64,000 bases of DNA from Marinomonas ostreistagni (GCF_016461785.1 NZ_JAEMUH010000011.1:62001-126000); one strand, 5' to 3'. Shown: positions 43,794 to 53,319, numbered from the stretch's first letter. Notes: generated by a model from the letters alone, not told the origin. Numbers and translations: made by a program.

Positions 43794-46700
43794 ATGGCTA
43801 TTACTTATGAAGTTCGCCAAGATCTACTAACGGCTATCGTTGGTATGTTTGACGGTGCACCAACTCTAGACCTTCTTACTTCTCTAGTAGAACGTATCGA
43901 AGACGGTGCAACTGTTGCAGAACTAGCTGACGAGCTAGGTGAAACAGAAGAGCTTGCGACTATCTACCCAACTTACCTAACTGCTGAAGAATTCGCAGAG
44001 TCTTTCGTTGGTAACCTACTAGGTGACAACGTTGACGCTGACACTCTAGCACTAGGTGAAGAGTTCGTTGCTGGTCTTATCAACGGCGGTTCTTCTCGCG
44101 GTGAAGCTATGTACACTGCAATCCAAGCGCTTGCTTCAGTTTCTGAAGACGACGCGACTTGGGGTCAAGCTGCAACTCAACTTAACAACAAAGTTGACGT
44201 AGCAACGACTTTCGCACTAACAACTGACTTCTCTGGTCTTTCTCTAGAAGAACTACGTTCTGTAACAGCAGACGTTGACGCTTCTGAAGATTCTGTAACA
44301 GATAAGAAAGCGCTTATCCAAGCAGGCATCCTAGATGCAGACGCTCAAACTCAGCGTCTAACAACTGGTCAAGACTTCCTAGAAGGCACGTCTCTATCTG
44401 ACTTCTTCAAAGCGACTTACTTCGACAACCAGAACACTCTACAGTCTGGTGACGAAATCGACGGTGGCGCTGGCACTGATACGCTTTACGCTAAGATCGG
44501 TAACTCTGCTGATTTCGCAATCAACGTTGAAACATCTTCTGTTGAAGTAGCGAAATTCCAAGCTCAATCTACAGTTACTGATAATTCAGACAACGAAGTT
44601 GCTTCTGACCTAGTTGCTGGCGATTCTAACGCTTACGCACAAGTTGACGCGCAAGACATGGACGGAACAGTTGAGTTCTGGTCTGTAAACTCTCGTGCTG
44701 ACCTAGTAATCGAAGACGTACGTAACGATTCTGATGAAACGACAATCGTTATGCAAGACACTGATGCGGGTGACGTTGACTACGCGGTTTACTTCGATAC
44801 TCAACACATCACTGCACCAGACGGTACAACTGCAGGTTCTTCTTTATACCTAGAGATCCTTGACCTTCAAGGTATGGCTGATGGTACTGGCCCTCTAACA
44901 AACAACCCATACAAAGGTGTAGTAATCACTGTTGATGGCGTTGAAGTTGAGCTAGTAGCTGACGAAGCGATCAATGCTGAAAACCTAGGTGCTGAGCCTA
45001 CTTACCAAGACATCGTTGATGCCCTAAACGCAGCTCTAGAAGCAGCTGGTTACACTACGATCACTGCGTCTCTAGGTGATCAGTTCAGCAAGTACAGCTC
45101 TGATGATGGTGAGCTATACTCTGGTACAACTATCGTACTAACTAACTCTGGTTCTGAAGAGCTAGGTTCTGTTGGTTGGGTTGCAGACGGTGCAGTACCA
45201 GCTGAAACAAACGTTCACACAAACATCACGAACGAAGACCCAGCTGTAACAACTTACCTAACTCAAACTGACATCGAGCTAGACAACGTTGGTCGTGGTT
45301 CTGAGTCTGGTGACCTACGTGCCGGAAACATGTCTACTGGTGACTCTGGTTCTGCTGGTATCCAACAGTTCAACGTGACTGTACATGATTCTAGCTGGAT
45401 CACTTCTTTGTCTACGACTAACGACGACCTAGAAGAAGTTTACGTTGTAAACAGCACTGAGCTACTAGACGAAGGCACTAACGGTGACCTAACTATCGGT
45501 GACAACGGTCATGACGACGGTTACAACGGTCTTGAGAACGTTCGTGTATTCGACGCGTCTGCAATGACAGGTGACGTTGATCTTGAAGCAGCTCTAGAAG
45601 ATGCAGTAATTGCTAAGTACTTCGACAAAGAAGATACTGCCAACGATTACGAAACTGATAACATCCAGTTCGAATATTCTACTGGTTCTGGTGACGACAC
45701 TGTAATGCTTACAGTTTCTGAAGAAGCGGTTTCTTACGAAGACTTCGAACTAACAATCGATACAGGTGCTGGTAACGACGAAGTAATCTTCGAAGTTGAA
45801 GGTACAGCTACAGACAGCCTAGATGCTAACTGGAACGAAGACCAAGAAGATCTTGATAACATCGTAATCTCTACTGGTGCGGGTAACGATACTGTTCGCG
45901 CTCTTGGCGACGGTGAAGTGACTATCACAACTGGTGCGGGCAACGACGTTGTTTACTCTGACAACTCTGGTCTTGATTCACAGGCAGCAACTTGGTTGTT
46001 CAACGCAGAAAACACTGATATCGATGACCTAGAAGGTTCTGATAACAGCGAAAGTTTCTTCCTTTACAACGCTACTGTAACGGTAACTTTCTCTGCTGGT
46101 GCTGCGGCTGCTGGTGTTTCTTCAGGCACAGCTGCTGAAGATGATAACGGTTTCGAATCTTCTTCTGTATCTATCGACGTTTCTGATTACGTTGCAGATA
46201 TGGCTGACATCAATCAAGCTCTTAAAGAAGCGATCAACAACGACGCAACTCTAAGCCAGTGGTTGGTGGCGACAGATGGTCCAAACGATTCTGTAATCGT
46301 TACAGCGCTTGTTGATGGTGTTTACGATGCTGACGATCTACTTGTTACTATCGACCAAGCTGCACTGCCGACTAACCCATCTACTGCTTACACAACAGTT
46401 CAAGCAGCATGGGAAGCTTACAACGAAAACTCTGCTATCGCTGATATTCTAGATACAGATCTAGATACTCAATTAGCTAACATCAAAGCATCATCTACTA
46501 ACTCAGGTTACAGCACTGTAAACGCTGCGGGTACAACTACTGGTACATCAGTACAAGCTACTCAAGGTGACGCAGTAAACGAAGTTCAAACATTGAACTT
46601 TGCTGGCGTAACTGCTGATGATACTGCTACATACACTGTAACTATCGGTTCTGACGTGTTCACTTACACAGCTGCCGCAGGTGATGGTGCTACTGCAGCT

Positions 46701-47573
46701 GGCGTTGCTTCTGCTGTGGCTGCAGTGATTGACCTTGATGCGAACTACACTGCATCTGCTTCAGGCACTGTTGTAACTATCGAAGCTGTTGCTGCAAATG
46801 CTGGAACGAACTTAGCTACAGCTCAAGTTGTAGGTAATAACGTAGACGCTGGTGGTGTTGATGAAGCTGCGTTGGCTGCCCTAGTAGATGTTGATACAAC
46901 TACTGATGGTCTAGCGGCTGGTGCAACTCTAGTAGGTGTAGCTTCTGATGAAGAAGCTAACAACAATACGATCAACCTAGGTTCTGGTAACGACGTTCTT
47001 GCGCTAAGCACTAACGACGATTCTGCAGAAACAATCGTATTCACTGGTACTGATATCGGTAACAACGATATCTTGAACTTCGCTCTAGCTGAAGACACTC
47101 TAGATTTCACTGCATACCTAGAGAACCTATCTAGCGCTTCTGGTTCAACTGCATCTCAACAGACAATCGCTACTTCAATCCTAGATTCTGGTAACGATAC
47201 TGATGCAGAAGCAGCTAACATCGACTTAACTGCAAACCTTGTAGTTGTAGTAAATGACTTCGCTGACGGTGGTTCTACTACTGAAACTTGGGCGAACTTG
47301 ACTGCTGCTAGCTTGAAGGCTGCTCTTAACGATGATGGTACTGGTACTGACGACTACGCTAACATCTCTACTGCAACACACACAGAAGCAACTGATCTAG
47401 TTGGTTCAACTCAAGACTCTATCATCATGATTGAAAACGATGATAACGACGGTGAGTACAAAGTGTTTGAAGTAACTTCAACTGTTGGCACAACTGATAC
47501 TGTATCTACTGTAACTCTACTAGGTACTGTAGACTTCGGTGAGTCAATCGACAACACTACTGTCGTTGCTTAA
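43794..47573 (+). CDS. Large acidic S-layer-like secreted protein
   Basis: This 1259-residue protein is highly acidic, rich in Thr/Ala/Asp, has no Cys that I could find and no signal peptide. The first ~145 residues are a helical domain (VRQDLLTAIVGMFDGAPTLD, ATIYPTYLTAEEFAESFVGN), related to DUF4214-like N-termini. A long beta-rich part follows with RTX-like pieces (SGSGDDTVML, IDTGAGNDEVIFEVEG, ISTGAGNDTVRALG, LGSGNDVLAL). The C-terminal ~60 residues (SIIMIENDDNDGEYKVFEVT ... LLGTVDFGES) match those of two other secreted proteins here and are a candidate type I secretion signal. Codons are strongly biased (Leu CTA/CTT, Arg CGT, Ile ATC), implying very high expression. S-layer function is inferred; no exporter is nearby. 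Confidence 0.75.
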   Translation: MAITYEVRQDLLTAIVGMFDGAPTLDLLTSLVERIEDGATVAELADELGETEELATIYPTYLTAEEFAESFVGNLLGDNVDADTLALGEEFVAGLINGGSSRGEAMYTAIQALASVSEDDATWGQAATQLNNKVDVATTFALTTDFSGLSLEELRSVTADVDASEDSVTDKKALIQAGILDADAQTQRLTTGQDFLEGTSLSDFFKATYFDNQNTLQSGDEIDGGAGTDTLYAKIGNSADFAINVETSSVEVAKFQAQSTVTDNSDNEVASDLVAGDSNAYAQVDAQDMDGTVEFWSVNSRADLVIEDVRNDSDETTIVMQDTDAGDVDYAVYFDTQHITAPDGTTAGSSLYLEILDLQGMADGTGPLTNNPYKGVVITVDGVEVELVADEAINAENLGAEPTYQDIVDALNAALEAAGYTTITASLGDQFSKYSSDDGELYSGTTIVLTNSGSEELGSVGWVADGAVPAETNVHTNITNEDPAVTTYLTQTDIELDNVGRGSESGDLRAGNMSTGDSGSAGIQQFNVTVHDSSWITSLSTTNDDLEEVYVVNSTELLDEGTNGDLTIGDNGHDDGYNGLENVRVFDASAMTGDVDLEAALEDAVIAKYFDKEDTANDYETDNIQFEYSTGSGDDTVMLTVSEEAVSYEDFELTIDTGAGNDEVIFEVEGTATDSLDANWNEDQEDLDNIVISTGAGNDTVRALGDGEVTITTGAGNDVVYSDNSGLDSQAATWLFNAENTDIDDLEGSDNSESFFLYNATVTVTFSAGAAAAGVSSGTAAEDDNGFESSSVSIDVSDYVADMADINQALKEAINNDATLSQWLVATDGPNDSVIVTALVDGVYDADDLLVTIDQAALPTNPSTAYTTVQAAWEAYNENSAIADILDTDLDTQLANIKASSTNSGYSTVNAAGTTTGTSVQATQGDAVNEVQTLNFAGVTADDTATYTVTIGSDVFTYTAAAGDGATAAGVASAVAAVIDLDANYTASASGTVVTIEAVAANAGTNLATAQVVGNNVDAGGVDEAALAALVDVDTTTDGLAAGATLVGVASDEEANNNTINLGSGNDVLALSTNDDSAETIVFTGTDIGNNDILNFALAEDTLDFTAYLENLSSASGSTASQQTIATSILDSGNDTDAEAANIDLTANLVVVVNDFADGGSTTETWANLTAASLKAALNDDGTGTDDYANISTATHTEATDLVGSTQDSIIMIENDDNDGEYKVFEVTSTVGTTDTVSTVTLLGTVDFGESIDNTTVVA

Positions 47574-47579
47574 TATCTC

Positions 47580-47645
47580 TTAATTACCTTCGGGTAGTTA
47601 AGCGTAAAGCTAAAAACCCTCATCCTTCGGGATGGGGGTTTTTTT
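47580..47645 (+). terminator. Double UUCG hairpin terminator of the S-layer-like gene
   Basis: The first stem TTAATTACC-TTCG-GGTAGTTAA (47580-47601) is followed by AAAAACCCTCATCC-TTCG-GGATGGGGGTTTTTTT (47612-47645). Both have the stable UUCG tetraloop, and the second ends in a U-run. Two such hairpins also protect mRNA from 3' decay, consistent with a very abundant transcript. Confidence 0.92.
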
Positions 47646-47657
47646 ATGCCTATGGTT

Positions 47658-48037
47658 TGTAGGAGCTTGCTGCGCGAGCGACCAATATGCATCACATAAG
47701 GGTAGCAAGTGTTCACCCGTAAAGCGGGTTCCTACAATGTTGGTTTGTTCACCCACACATCAGTATTTCGCAATGATGGGTGTTTTGTAGGAGCTTGCTG
47801 CGTGAGTGACCAATATGCATCACATAAAGGAAGCAAATGTTCACCCGTAAAGCGGGTTCCAACAATGTTGGTTTGTTCACCCACACATCAGTATTTCGCA
47901 ATGATGGGTGTTTTGTAGGAGCTTGCTGCGCGAGCGACCAATATTCATCTCCCAAGGGAAGCAAATGTTCACCCGCAAAACGGGTTCCTACAATGTTGGT
48001 TTGTTCACCCTCACATCCATATTTCGCAATGATGGGG
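47658..48037. repeat. Three-copy 128-bp tandem REP/BIME array
   Basis: TGTAGGAGCTTGCTGCG occurs at 47658, 47786 and 47914, exactly 128 bp apart. Each unit contains that forward REP, a reversed REP (CACCCGTAAAGCGGGTTCCT) and a ~45-bp stretch ending in GCAATGATGGG. It lies between the S-layer-like gene and its paralogue and recurs, with variation, after the paralogue. ORFs seen inside it are products of the repeat. Confidence 0.92.
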
Positions 48038-48110
48038 ACTTTTTTCTTGCTACACCTTATTCAACCCCACACGTTACTCAAACTTTACACTCTCAACTTC
48101 TGCCAAACTG

Positions 48111-48138
48111 TTTCATCGCAAAATAAGCATTATATAAT
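48111..48138 (+). promoter_or_regulatory. Candidate sigma-70 promoter of the paralogue
   Basis: A perfect TATAAT lies at 48133-48138, 16 bp after a weak TTTCAT (48111-48116). Start would be near 48145, giving a ~31-nt leader with AAGGA before the ATG at 48176. Confidence 0.45.
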
Positions 48139-48175
48139 TGAATATATTAGGAATCATTATTAATAAGGATGTGAC

Positions 48176-50461
48176 ATGTCGACTCGCAATGATGTACTTT
48201 CGATTATCGTCGGAACTTTCTCTGGCGCCCCCACTGCTTCTCTTCTAGAGCGCTTTATCGCCCAAGTTGAAAATGGCCAATCACTGAGTGACTTAACTAC
48301 CGAGCTCGTGGCCACTTCAGAGTTTGATACCTTCTACCCAGATACACTTAGCCATGCACAATTTGCTTCGGCATTTCTGACTGCGCAGTTACCTTTATCC
48401 TTAAGGGAAGATCTGCTCCCACTAGGGATAGAGTATATGGTGGCTCAACTAGAGCAGGGCGCTAGTCGAGCAGAAGTGGTTTACAGTGTGATTGAGAGCC
48501 TAATAAGCTTCTCCAACACAGACCCTGTGTGGGGGACATTAAAGCTGTATTTCGATGACAGTGTGGCCTTAGGCGATACGTTTGCCCGCACCAGTCCTAT
48601 TGATAATCCGAGTCTACATCAGCTGCGACAAATTATTACTTCGCGTTCTCTCGATGGCGAGTCCAGCATCACCGCAGAAATAAACGAGCAAGATGTGATT
48701 TACGGTACGGATGCCAATGATGCCTTTTCTATTGTGTTAGCTAACGCGACCGAGTTAAACAATAACTTAACAATAGAAGCGGGTGAGGGGACGGACGAGC
48801 TAGTCATTGAGCTTGAGTCACTTGTTGGGCTTGGTAGTCATGGCTTAGAGCACATTACGCTGGTTAACGCGTCTGGCGAAAATATTGCGTTTGATGCCAC
48901 AACGATTGACACAACATTGGAATCATTGACTTTAGCAAGTGTTGGGGAATTATCGGCTGTCAACCTGATGGCACCTTCATCTGAGTTGCAGCTGACCGCA
49001 GAGTTGACCCAAGAAAGCGTAGAGATTACCTTCGACAGCAATGCGGTTACACAGCAGCATGGCATTGCCGCGTCAGTGCAAACCGGATCAGCGCTAGTCA
49101 TAGAAGTACTTGATTTTGATAGCCCAACAGGGCAATGGCTCAACAATGGCTACATTGGTTTGGCCATCTCATTAAATGGTATTACTTACGAGCTTGTGGG
49201 TGATGCGCCGTTTCAAAGTCATGCCGAGCTATTGCAGATTTTGCAAGATGCGATTCAAGAACAAGGGTTGGAAGAACAGCTAAAGGTGAGCTACGGCTCA
49301 CAGTTTTCAAAGATCTCCAGTGACAATGGTGAAACGTATGTCGCGCCTGAGATTATTCTAACCAGCACATCAGGCGAGCTTTTAAACCCACAGTGGCTGG
49401 CAGATGGAATCTTACCTTGGGGAGATGTTCATACGGCGATTTACCAGCCTGAATTAGATGGGCAAGCGATAGCCAACCTAACACTCAACCAGGTAGGAGC
49501 CAATGGTGAAAGTGTCGATATACTCATCGGTGCCGAAAACAACGAACAAGATATCGCAGGCATTAACTACCTAAACCTAGACCTGATTGGTATAAACCGT
49601 CTCGAAAATATTGCTTCTACGAACAATGCTTTGAACTCTGTTTCCGTAACAAGTGAAAGCTCTGCTAGGTTAACGCTAAATGGCCTCGACGATATTGCCT
49701 CATTTACGGTCAGCGGTGGTATTGATTATACATTTATGACGGCCACCTTAACTGAGGCGAGCTTAGAGAAATACTCGATAGCTGAAACAGACTTTACTTA
49801 TCAAATGTCTAATGGTGCTGATAGATTATACATTTATCTAGACGAATCGTTACAGCAAAATGAAGATCTGCATTGGATTGTCGATACTCAACAAGGTAAT
49901 GATAAGGTCTGGTTTGCCACTGACTTTGCTGGAACCTTAACGGTTACAAGCTTAGCAGGACAGGTGTTTGATTTAGGTAAACTGTATTTAACCGGTGTGA
50001 TAGCCGATCAAATTGAGCTGGATTTTTCAGCTTACTTGACGACTTATCAAGCAGATGACAAGGATCATACTGCTTTGGCTTCGTCTTATGTTGTGCTAGA
50101 GGCGAGTGGAGAAAATGAGATTGCAGCTAACAGTATTGTCTCGTTTGATGTTGATAGTGAGGTGTATGAGTTATTAACCGAAACGAGCTTAATCGAAGTA
50201 TTCAATGGCTTAACTGAAATCGGTGAGTTATCCGATCAATCCCTTGATGCATCTGTGACTGAGGCTGACCTGAGCAGCCAAAGTACAGGGGATTATGATG
50301 ACGCTAACCGAGAATACCTGCTGATTGTAGAAAACAGCGATTCCAATGAGTTTAAAGCCTTCCAGTTGCTTGCTGATGTCGGCGAAAGTGACTTTTCTAA
50401 AGCGAACTTAATTGGAAGCTATGACTTTGGTGAAATGAGCGTCGCAGAAATATTGGCATAA
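48176..50461 (+). CDS. Shorter paralogue of the S-layer-like secreted protein
   Basis: This 761-residue acidic protein is a divergent paralogue of the gene at 43794. Both share the N-terminal helical domain (DVLSIIVGTFSGAPTASLLE, FDTFYPDTLSHAQFASAFLT), a middle block (LKVSYGSQFSKISSDNGETY against LGDQFSKYSSDDGELYSG in the larger protein), and the C-terminal module (YLLIVENSDSNEFKAFQL ... LIGSYDFGEMS). The central part is shorter and lacks most RTX-like pieces. Codon use is ordinary, so it is not as highly expressed. No signal peptide is seen. The C-terminal module suggests the same type I export route. REP arrays lie on both sides; it could have been duplicated and diversified. AAGGA precedes the ATG. 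Function unknown. Confidence 0.72.
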   Translation: MSTRNDVLSIIVGTFSGAPTASLLERFIAQVENGQSLSDLTTELVATSEFDTFYPDTLSHAQFASAFLTAQLPLSLREDLLPLGIEYMVAQLEQGASRAEVVYSVIESLISFSNTDPVWGTLKLYFDDSVALGDTFARTSPIDNPSLHQLRQIITSRSLDGESSITAEINEQDVIYGTDANDAFSIVLANATELNNNLTIEAGEGTDELVIELESLVGLGSHGLEHITLVNASGENIAFDATTIDTTLESLTLASVGELSAVNLMAPSSELQLTAELTQESVEITFDSNAVTQQHGIAASVQTGSALVIEVLDFDSPTGQWLNNGYIGLAISLNGITYELVGDAPFQSHAELLQILQDAIQEQGLEEQLKVSYGSQFSKISSDNGETYVAPEIILTSTSGELLNPQWLADGILPWGDVHTAIYQPELDGQAIANLTLNQVGANGESVDILIGAENNEQDIAGINYLNLDLIGINRLENIASTNNALNSVSVTSESSARLTLNGLDDIASFTVSGGIDYTFMTATLTEASLEKYSIAETDFTYQMSNGADRLYIYLDESLQQNEDLHWIVDTQQGNDKVWFATDFAGTLTVTSLAGQVFDLGKLYLTGVIADQIELDFSAYLTTYQADDKDHTALASSYVVLEASGENEIAANSIVSFDVDSEVYELLTETSLIEVFNGLTEIGELSDQSLDASVTEADLSSQSTGDYDDANREYLLIVENSDSNEFKAFQLLADVGESDFSKANLIGSYDFGEMSVAEILA

Positions 50462-50463
50462 AG

Positions 50464-50930
50464 TGTAGGAGCTTTGTTTTATAGGCGCTTGCTGCGCGAG
50501 CGACAAGCAAGCAGGTTCACCCGCACAGCGGGTTCCTACAATGGCTGGTTTGGTTGACCCGCACATCAGTATTTCGCAATGATCGCAATGATGGGTGTTT
50601 TGTAGGAGCTTGCTGTGCGAGCGACAAGGAAGCAGGATCACCCGCGCAGCGGGATCCAACAATGTTGGTTTGTTCACCCGCACATCAGTATTTTGCAATG
50701 ATGGGTGTTTGTAGGAGCTTGCTGCGCGAGCGACCAATATGCATCAAACAAGGGAGGCAAATGTTCACCCGCGCAGCGGGTTCCTACAATGTTGGTTTGT
50801 TCACCCGCACATCAGTATTTTGTAATGATGGGTGTTTTGTAGGAGCTTGCTGTGCGAGCGACCAATATTCATCCCCCAAGGGAGGCAAATGTTCACCCGC
50901 ACAGCGGGATCCCACAATGGTGGTTTGGTT
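50464..50930. repeat. REP/BIME array downstream of the paralogue
   Basis: Units with feet near 50482 (degenerate, ATAGGCGCTTGC), 50601, 50710 and 50838 repeat at ~109-128 bp. Each has the forward REP TGTAGGAGCTTGCTG(C/T)GCGAG and a reversed CACCCGC(G/A)CAGCGGGTTCCTACA unit. They are of the same family as the array at 47658 but with short deletions. It lies before the DUF2235 gene and holds no gene. Confidence 0.9.
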
Positions 50931-51028
50931 CATCCATAAGTTTTGAGTTAGCTCAGCGTAAGTCGATGAGTACTTTGTTATGTTAATCCCTGCCGCAGGA
51001 GGTGGTGGGTAGATAACAAGGAGGCTTT

Positions 51029-52099
51029 ATGACGATTCTATTTTTTCATTTCGATGGTACTTGTAACGATCCCACCGATGCGGAGCATTATCAGCAGCAA
51101 GATATCAGTATTACTAATGTTCTAAAGTCTCATTTATGGCTTGGGGGAACGCTGTCTGCGGCCTCGACGGCGAGTCGTTTACCCTCTGGCGCGGTCAGTT
51201 TTTATTACTCAGGTGTTGGGACATACGGTTCCAGTGCGGCGCGTTATATTAACGCGGGCTTGGCGATAGAGCAGGGGGATGTGGCGAGTATCTTGAATCA
51301 GGCGCTGTTTGATTTCCAAAGTTACTTCCATGATCGTATTTCTCTAATTGTGTTAATTGGTTTTAGTCGAGGGGCCGCTTTAGCTCGGCGCTTTGCGGCA
51401 CTACTGGATGGCTTGTTACAGCGACCAATCGTGATCGAGGCGGTGATGGACACGGTCGCGTCGATTGGTTTACCTAACTTAGATAAAGCGCAGCGTCCAG
51501 CCCATGAGGTGGTGTTCGAATATGGCGGTACATTACCATCCTGTGTCCGTAACGCTCTGCATTTGGTGGCGTTGGATGAACAGCGCTTAGCGTTTCGCCC
51601 AACCTTGATGAATCACGATGAGAGGGTTGAAGAAGTCTGGCTCGCGGGCGTTCACTCTGATATTGGGGGTGGTTATCGCTACGATGGCTTAGCAGATATT
51701 AGCTTGACCGTTTTGATGCGTTGGCTAGAAACGCAATTACAGCAGTCAGTGTATCAACAGCAAGTGGCTTGCCATGAGCCTTGGCTAACACCAGATATGC
51801 TGGCCATTCGACATAACCCACTGGGCATCATTCATTATCAAGATCGACTGCCATTGTACCGACATCTGACACTGGCTCCGCGGCATTGCCATGTACTCAA
51901 ACAAGGTGTGCCGTGCGCTGTTACCGCCCCAAGATGGCATACATCGGTTTCTTATCGTCAAATGAAGTTGCCTAATTATCAGCCTCTTGCCCGTTGTGTG
52001 AGTAAGCCAAGTGTGTGGCAGATGCCTGAGCATCTGTCCCCAGACAGTGGTTCTACTTTGATATTGGAGCCAAATAAGAATAAATTGCAAAGCGTGTGA
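51029..52099 (+). CDS. DUF2235 alpha/beta hydrolase (possible phospholipase/Tle1-like)
   Basis: This 356-residue protein matches the DUF2235 family, which includes T6SS Tle1 phospholipases and uncharacterised hydrolases. The family start ILFFHFDGTCNDPTD and the nucleophile motif LIGFSRGAALARRF (GxSxG, residues ~110-123) are clear. Candidate acid and base lie in VIEAVMDTVASIGLP and WLAGVHSDIGGGY. Length is shorter than T6SS effectors, which often exceed 500. No T6SS genes, immunity gene or signal peptide are near, so a cytoplasmic esterase role is equally possible. A near-perfect SD (AAGGAGG) precedes the ATG. Acyltransferase follows after ~70 bp. Confidence 0.83.
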   Translation: MTILFFHFDGTCNDPTDAEHYQQQDISITNVLKSHLWLGGTLSAASTASRLPSGAVSFYYSGVGTYGSSAARYINAGLAIEQGDVASILNQALFDFQSYFHDRISLIVLIGFSRGAALARRFAALLDGLLQRPIVIEAVMDTVASIGLPNLDKAQRPAHEVVFEYGGTLPSCVRNALHLVALDEQRLAFRPTLMNHDERVEEVWLAGVHSDIGGGYRYDGLADISLTVLMRWLETQLQQSVYQQQVACHEPWLTPDMLAIRHNPLGIIHYQDRLPLYRHLTLAPRHCHVLKQGVPCAVTAPRWHTSVSYRQMKLPNYQPLARCVSKPSVWQMPEHLSPDSGSTLILEPNKNKLQSV

Positions 52100-52170
52100 G
52101 GGCTATCACGTCAGTCGCTCCGAAAACTGCTAGTATGGTGGGCTGAATTGATAGGCTCGGAAGTAGTTTT

Positions 52171-53295
52171 GTGACGTTATCTAGAAGTGAATTGTTTGAA
52201 GGGATTCGGTTAGCGAGGCCGCTACTGATCTTATTTATCTGTGTGGCCCATTTACCTGGTATTAACAGCTATGAGTCGGATTATGACCAATACAATCAAA
52301 TTAGTACTTTGTTTGCTGTTTATATTAAGGATTTTCTGGCCAGAGGTGCTGTCCCAATTTTAACCGTGATTTCGGGCTATCTTGCTTATTACTCCTACCA
52401 GAAACGTGCCTATTTAGGCATGTTAAACACGAAGATTAAGCGATTGCTAATACCATTTTTTGTATGGAATATTATTGCCTTATGTTTCTTTCTAGGACTG
52501 TATAAGGCGTTTGGTTTGCAATACGCAGATGTTACGAGCATTGATTCCTTTTGGGAGACTTGCAAAGCATTATTAGGCATTTATCGTTTGCCTGTTAATG
52601 CGCCTACGTACTTCTTACGTGACTTATTTATGATCATGCTGATTTTGCCGGTGATCCATCTGATCTGCCAAAAGTCGTGGTTGTTTGTATTGGCGGCTGG
52701 TTACTACTTGGTGTATTTCTGGAATGATCCGGGTATTACACTACGAATATTGGATTGGGTCATTCCGCTGACATTTCGTATGGATATGGTGCTGTTCTTT
52801 GCCTTGGGATATTTCTTGGCTGTGAAGCAAATAGACTGTCCTAAGGTGAGTCGTTATAGTGCGTTGGTCTATGGCATTCTACTAGGGGTCTTAGGGCTGT
52901 TGTTTAGCATGGCTTTATCGGGTTTAAACCCTGCTCCCGAGGTATATGTACAGTGGCGCATGTTACTGGGTGGGCTATTTGTCTGCGCTGCGCCGGCAAT
53001 ATTAGTGTGTTTAGTGAACAGTAAGGACACACCTTTTGGCAAATTGCTTGGCAAACTTTCTCCCTATTCCTTTATCTTGTTTTTATCCCACTCTGTATCC
53101 TCGACGCTGTTCTCTATATTCACCCTGAATATTTTGCATTGGCATGTTAATGAGCGTTCTAGTTCTTGGGAGCAGACAAGCTATATATTAATGTACTTAG
53201 CAACGGTCTCAATTGGAGCTGTGGTTGTATTGCTGTTTTGGCGTAAAGTGACAGAGATGTTTTCTGTTCAGCGTTTCTCAACCAGAACAGTGTAG
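52171..53295 (+). CDS. Acyltransferase 3 family membrane protein
   Basis: This 374-residue protein is a polytopic acyltransferase-3 member, about ten transmembrane segments, with a His in LFICVAHLPGI near residue 28 and VISGYLAYYSY near 68. The late segment FILFLSHSVSSTLFSI resembles the family's SH motif. It likely O-acetylates an envelope glycan. GTG is the start. It is the second such enzyme here, and both share the same orientation relation to secreted-protein genes. Its 3' end is convergent with the RTX gene across a strong hairpin. Confidence 0.88.
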   Translation: MTLSRSELFEGIRLARPLLILFICVAHLPGINSYESDYDQYNQISTLFAVYIKDFLARGAVPILTVISGYLAYYSYQKRAYLGMLNTKIKRLLIPFFVWNIIALCFFLGLYKAFGLQYADVTSIDSFWETCKALLGIYRLPVNAPTYFLRDLFMIMLILPVIHLICQKSWLFVLAAGYYLVYFWNDPGITLRILDWVIPLTFRMDMVLFFALGYFLAVKQIDCPKVSRYSALVYGILLGVLGLLFSMALSGLNPAPEVYVQWRMLLGGLFVCAAPAILVCLVNSKDTPFGKLLGKLSPYSFILFLSHSVSSTLFSIFTLNILHWHVNERSSSWEQTSYILMYLATVSIGAVVVLLFWRKVTEMFSVQRFSTRTV

Positions 53296-53319
53296 CCCGT
53301 TAAGCAGAAAAGTAATAAA

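Noticed and set aside
47658..48037. Regularly spaced repeats resembling a CRISPR array
   Set aside because: Units are 128 bp, are themselves made of palindromic REPs, and have no unique spacers of 30-40 bp; no cas gene is near.
47709..48163. Several overlapping ORFs of 69-108 codons in the repeat array
   Set aside because: They are translations of the REP repeats in different frames, with repeated identical peptides and no Shine-Dalgarno.
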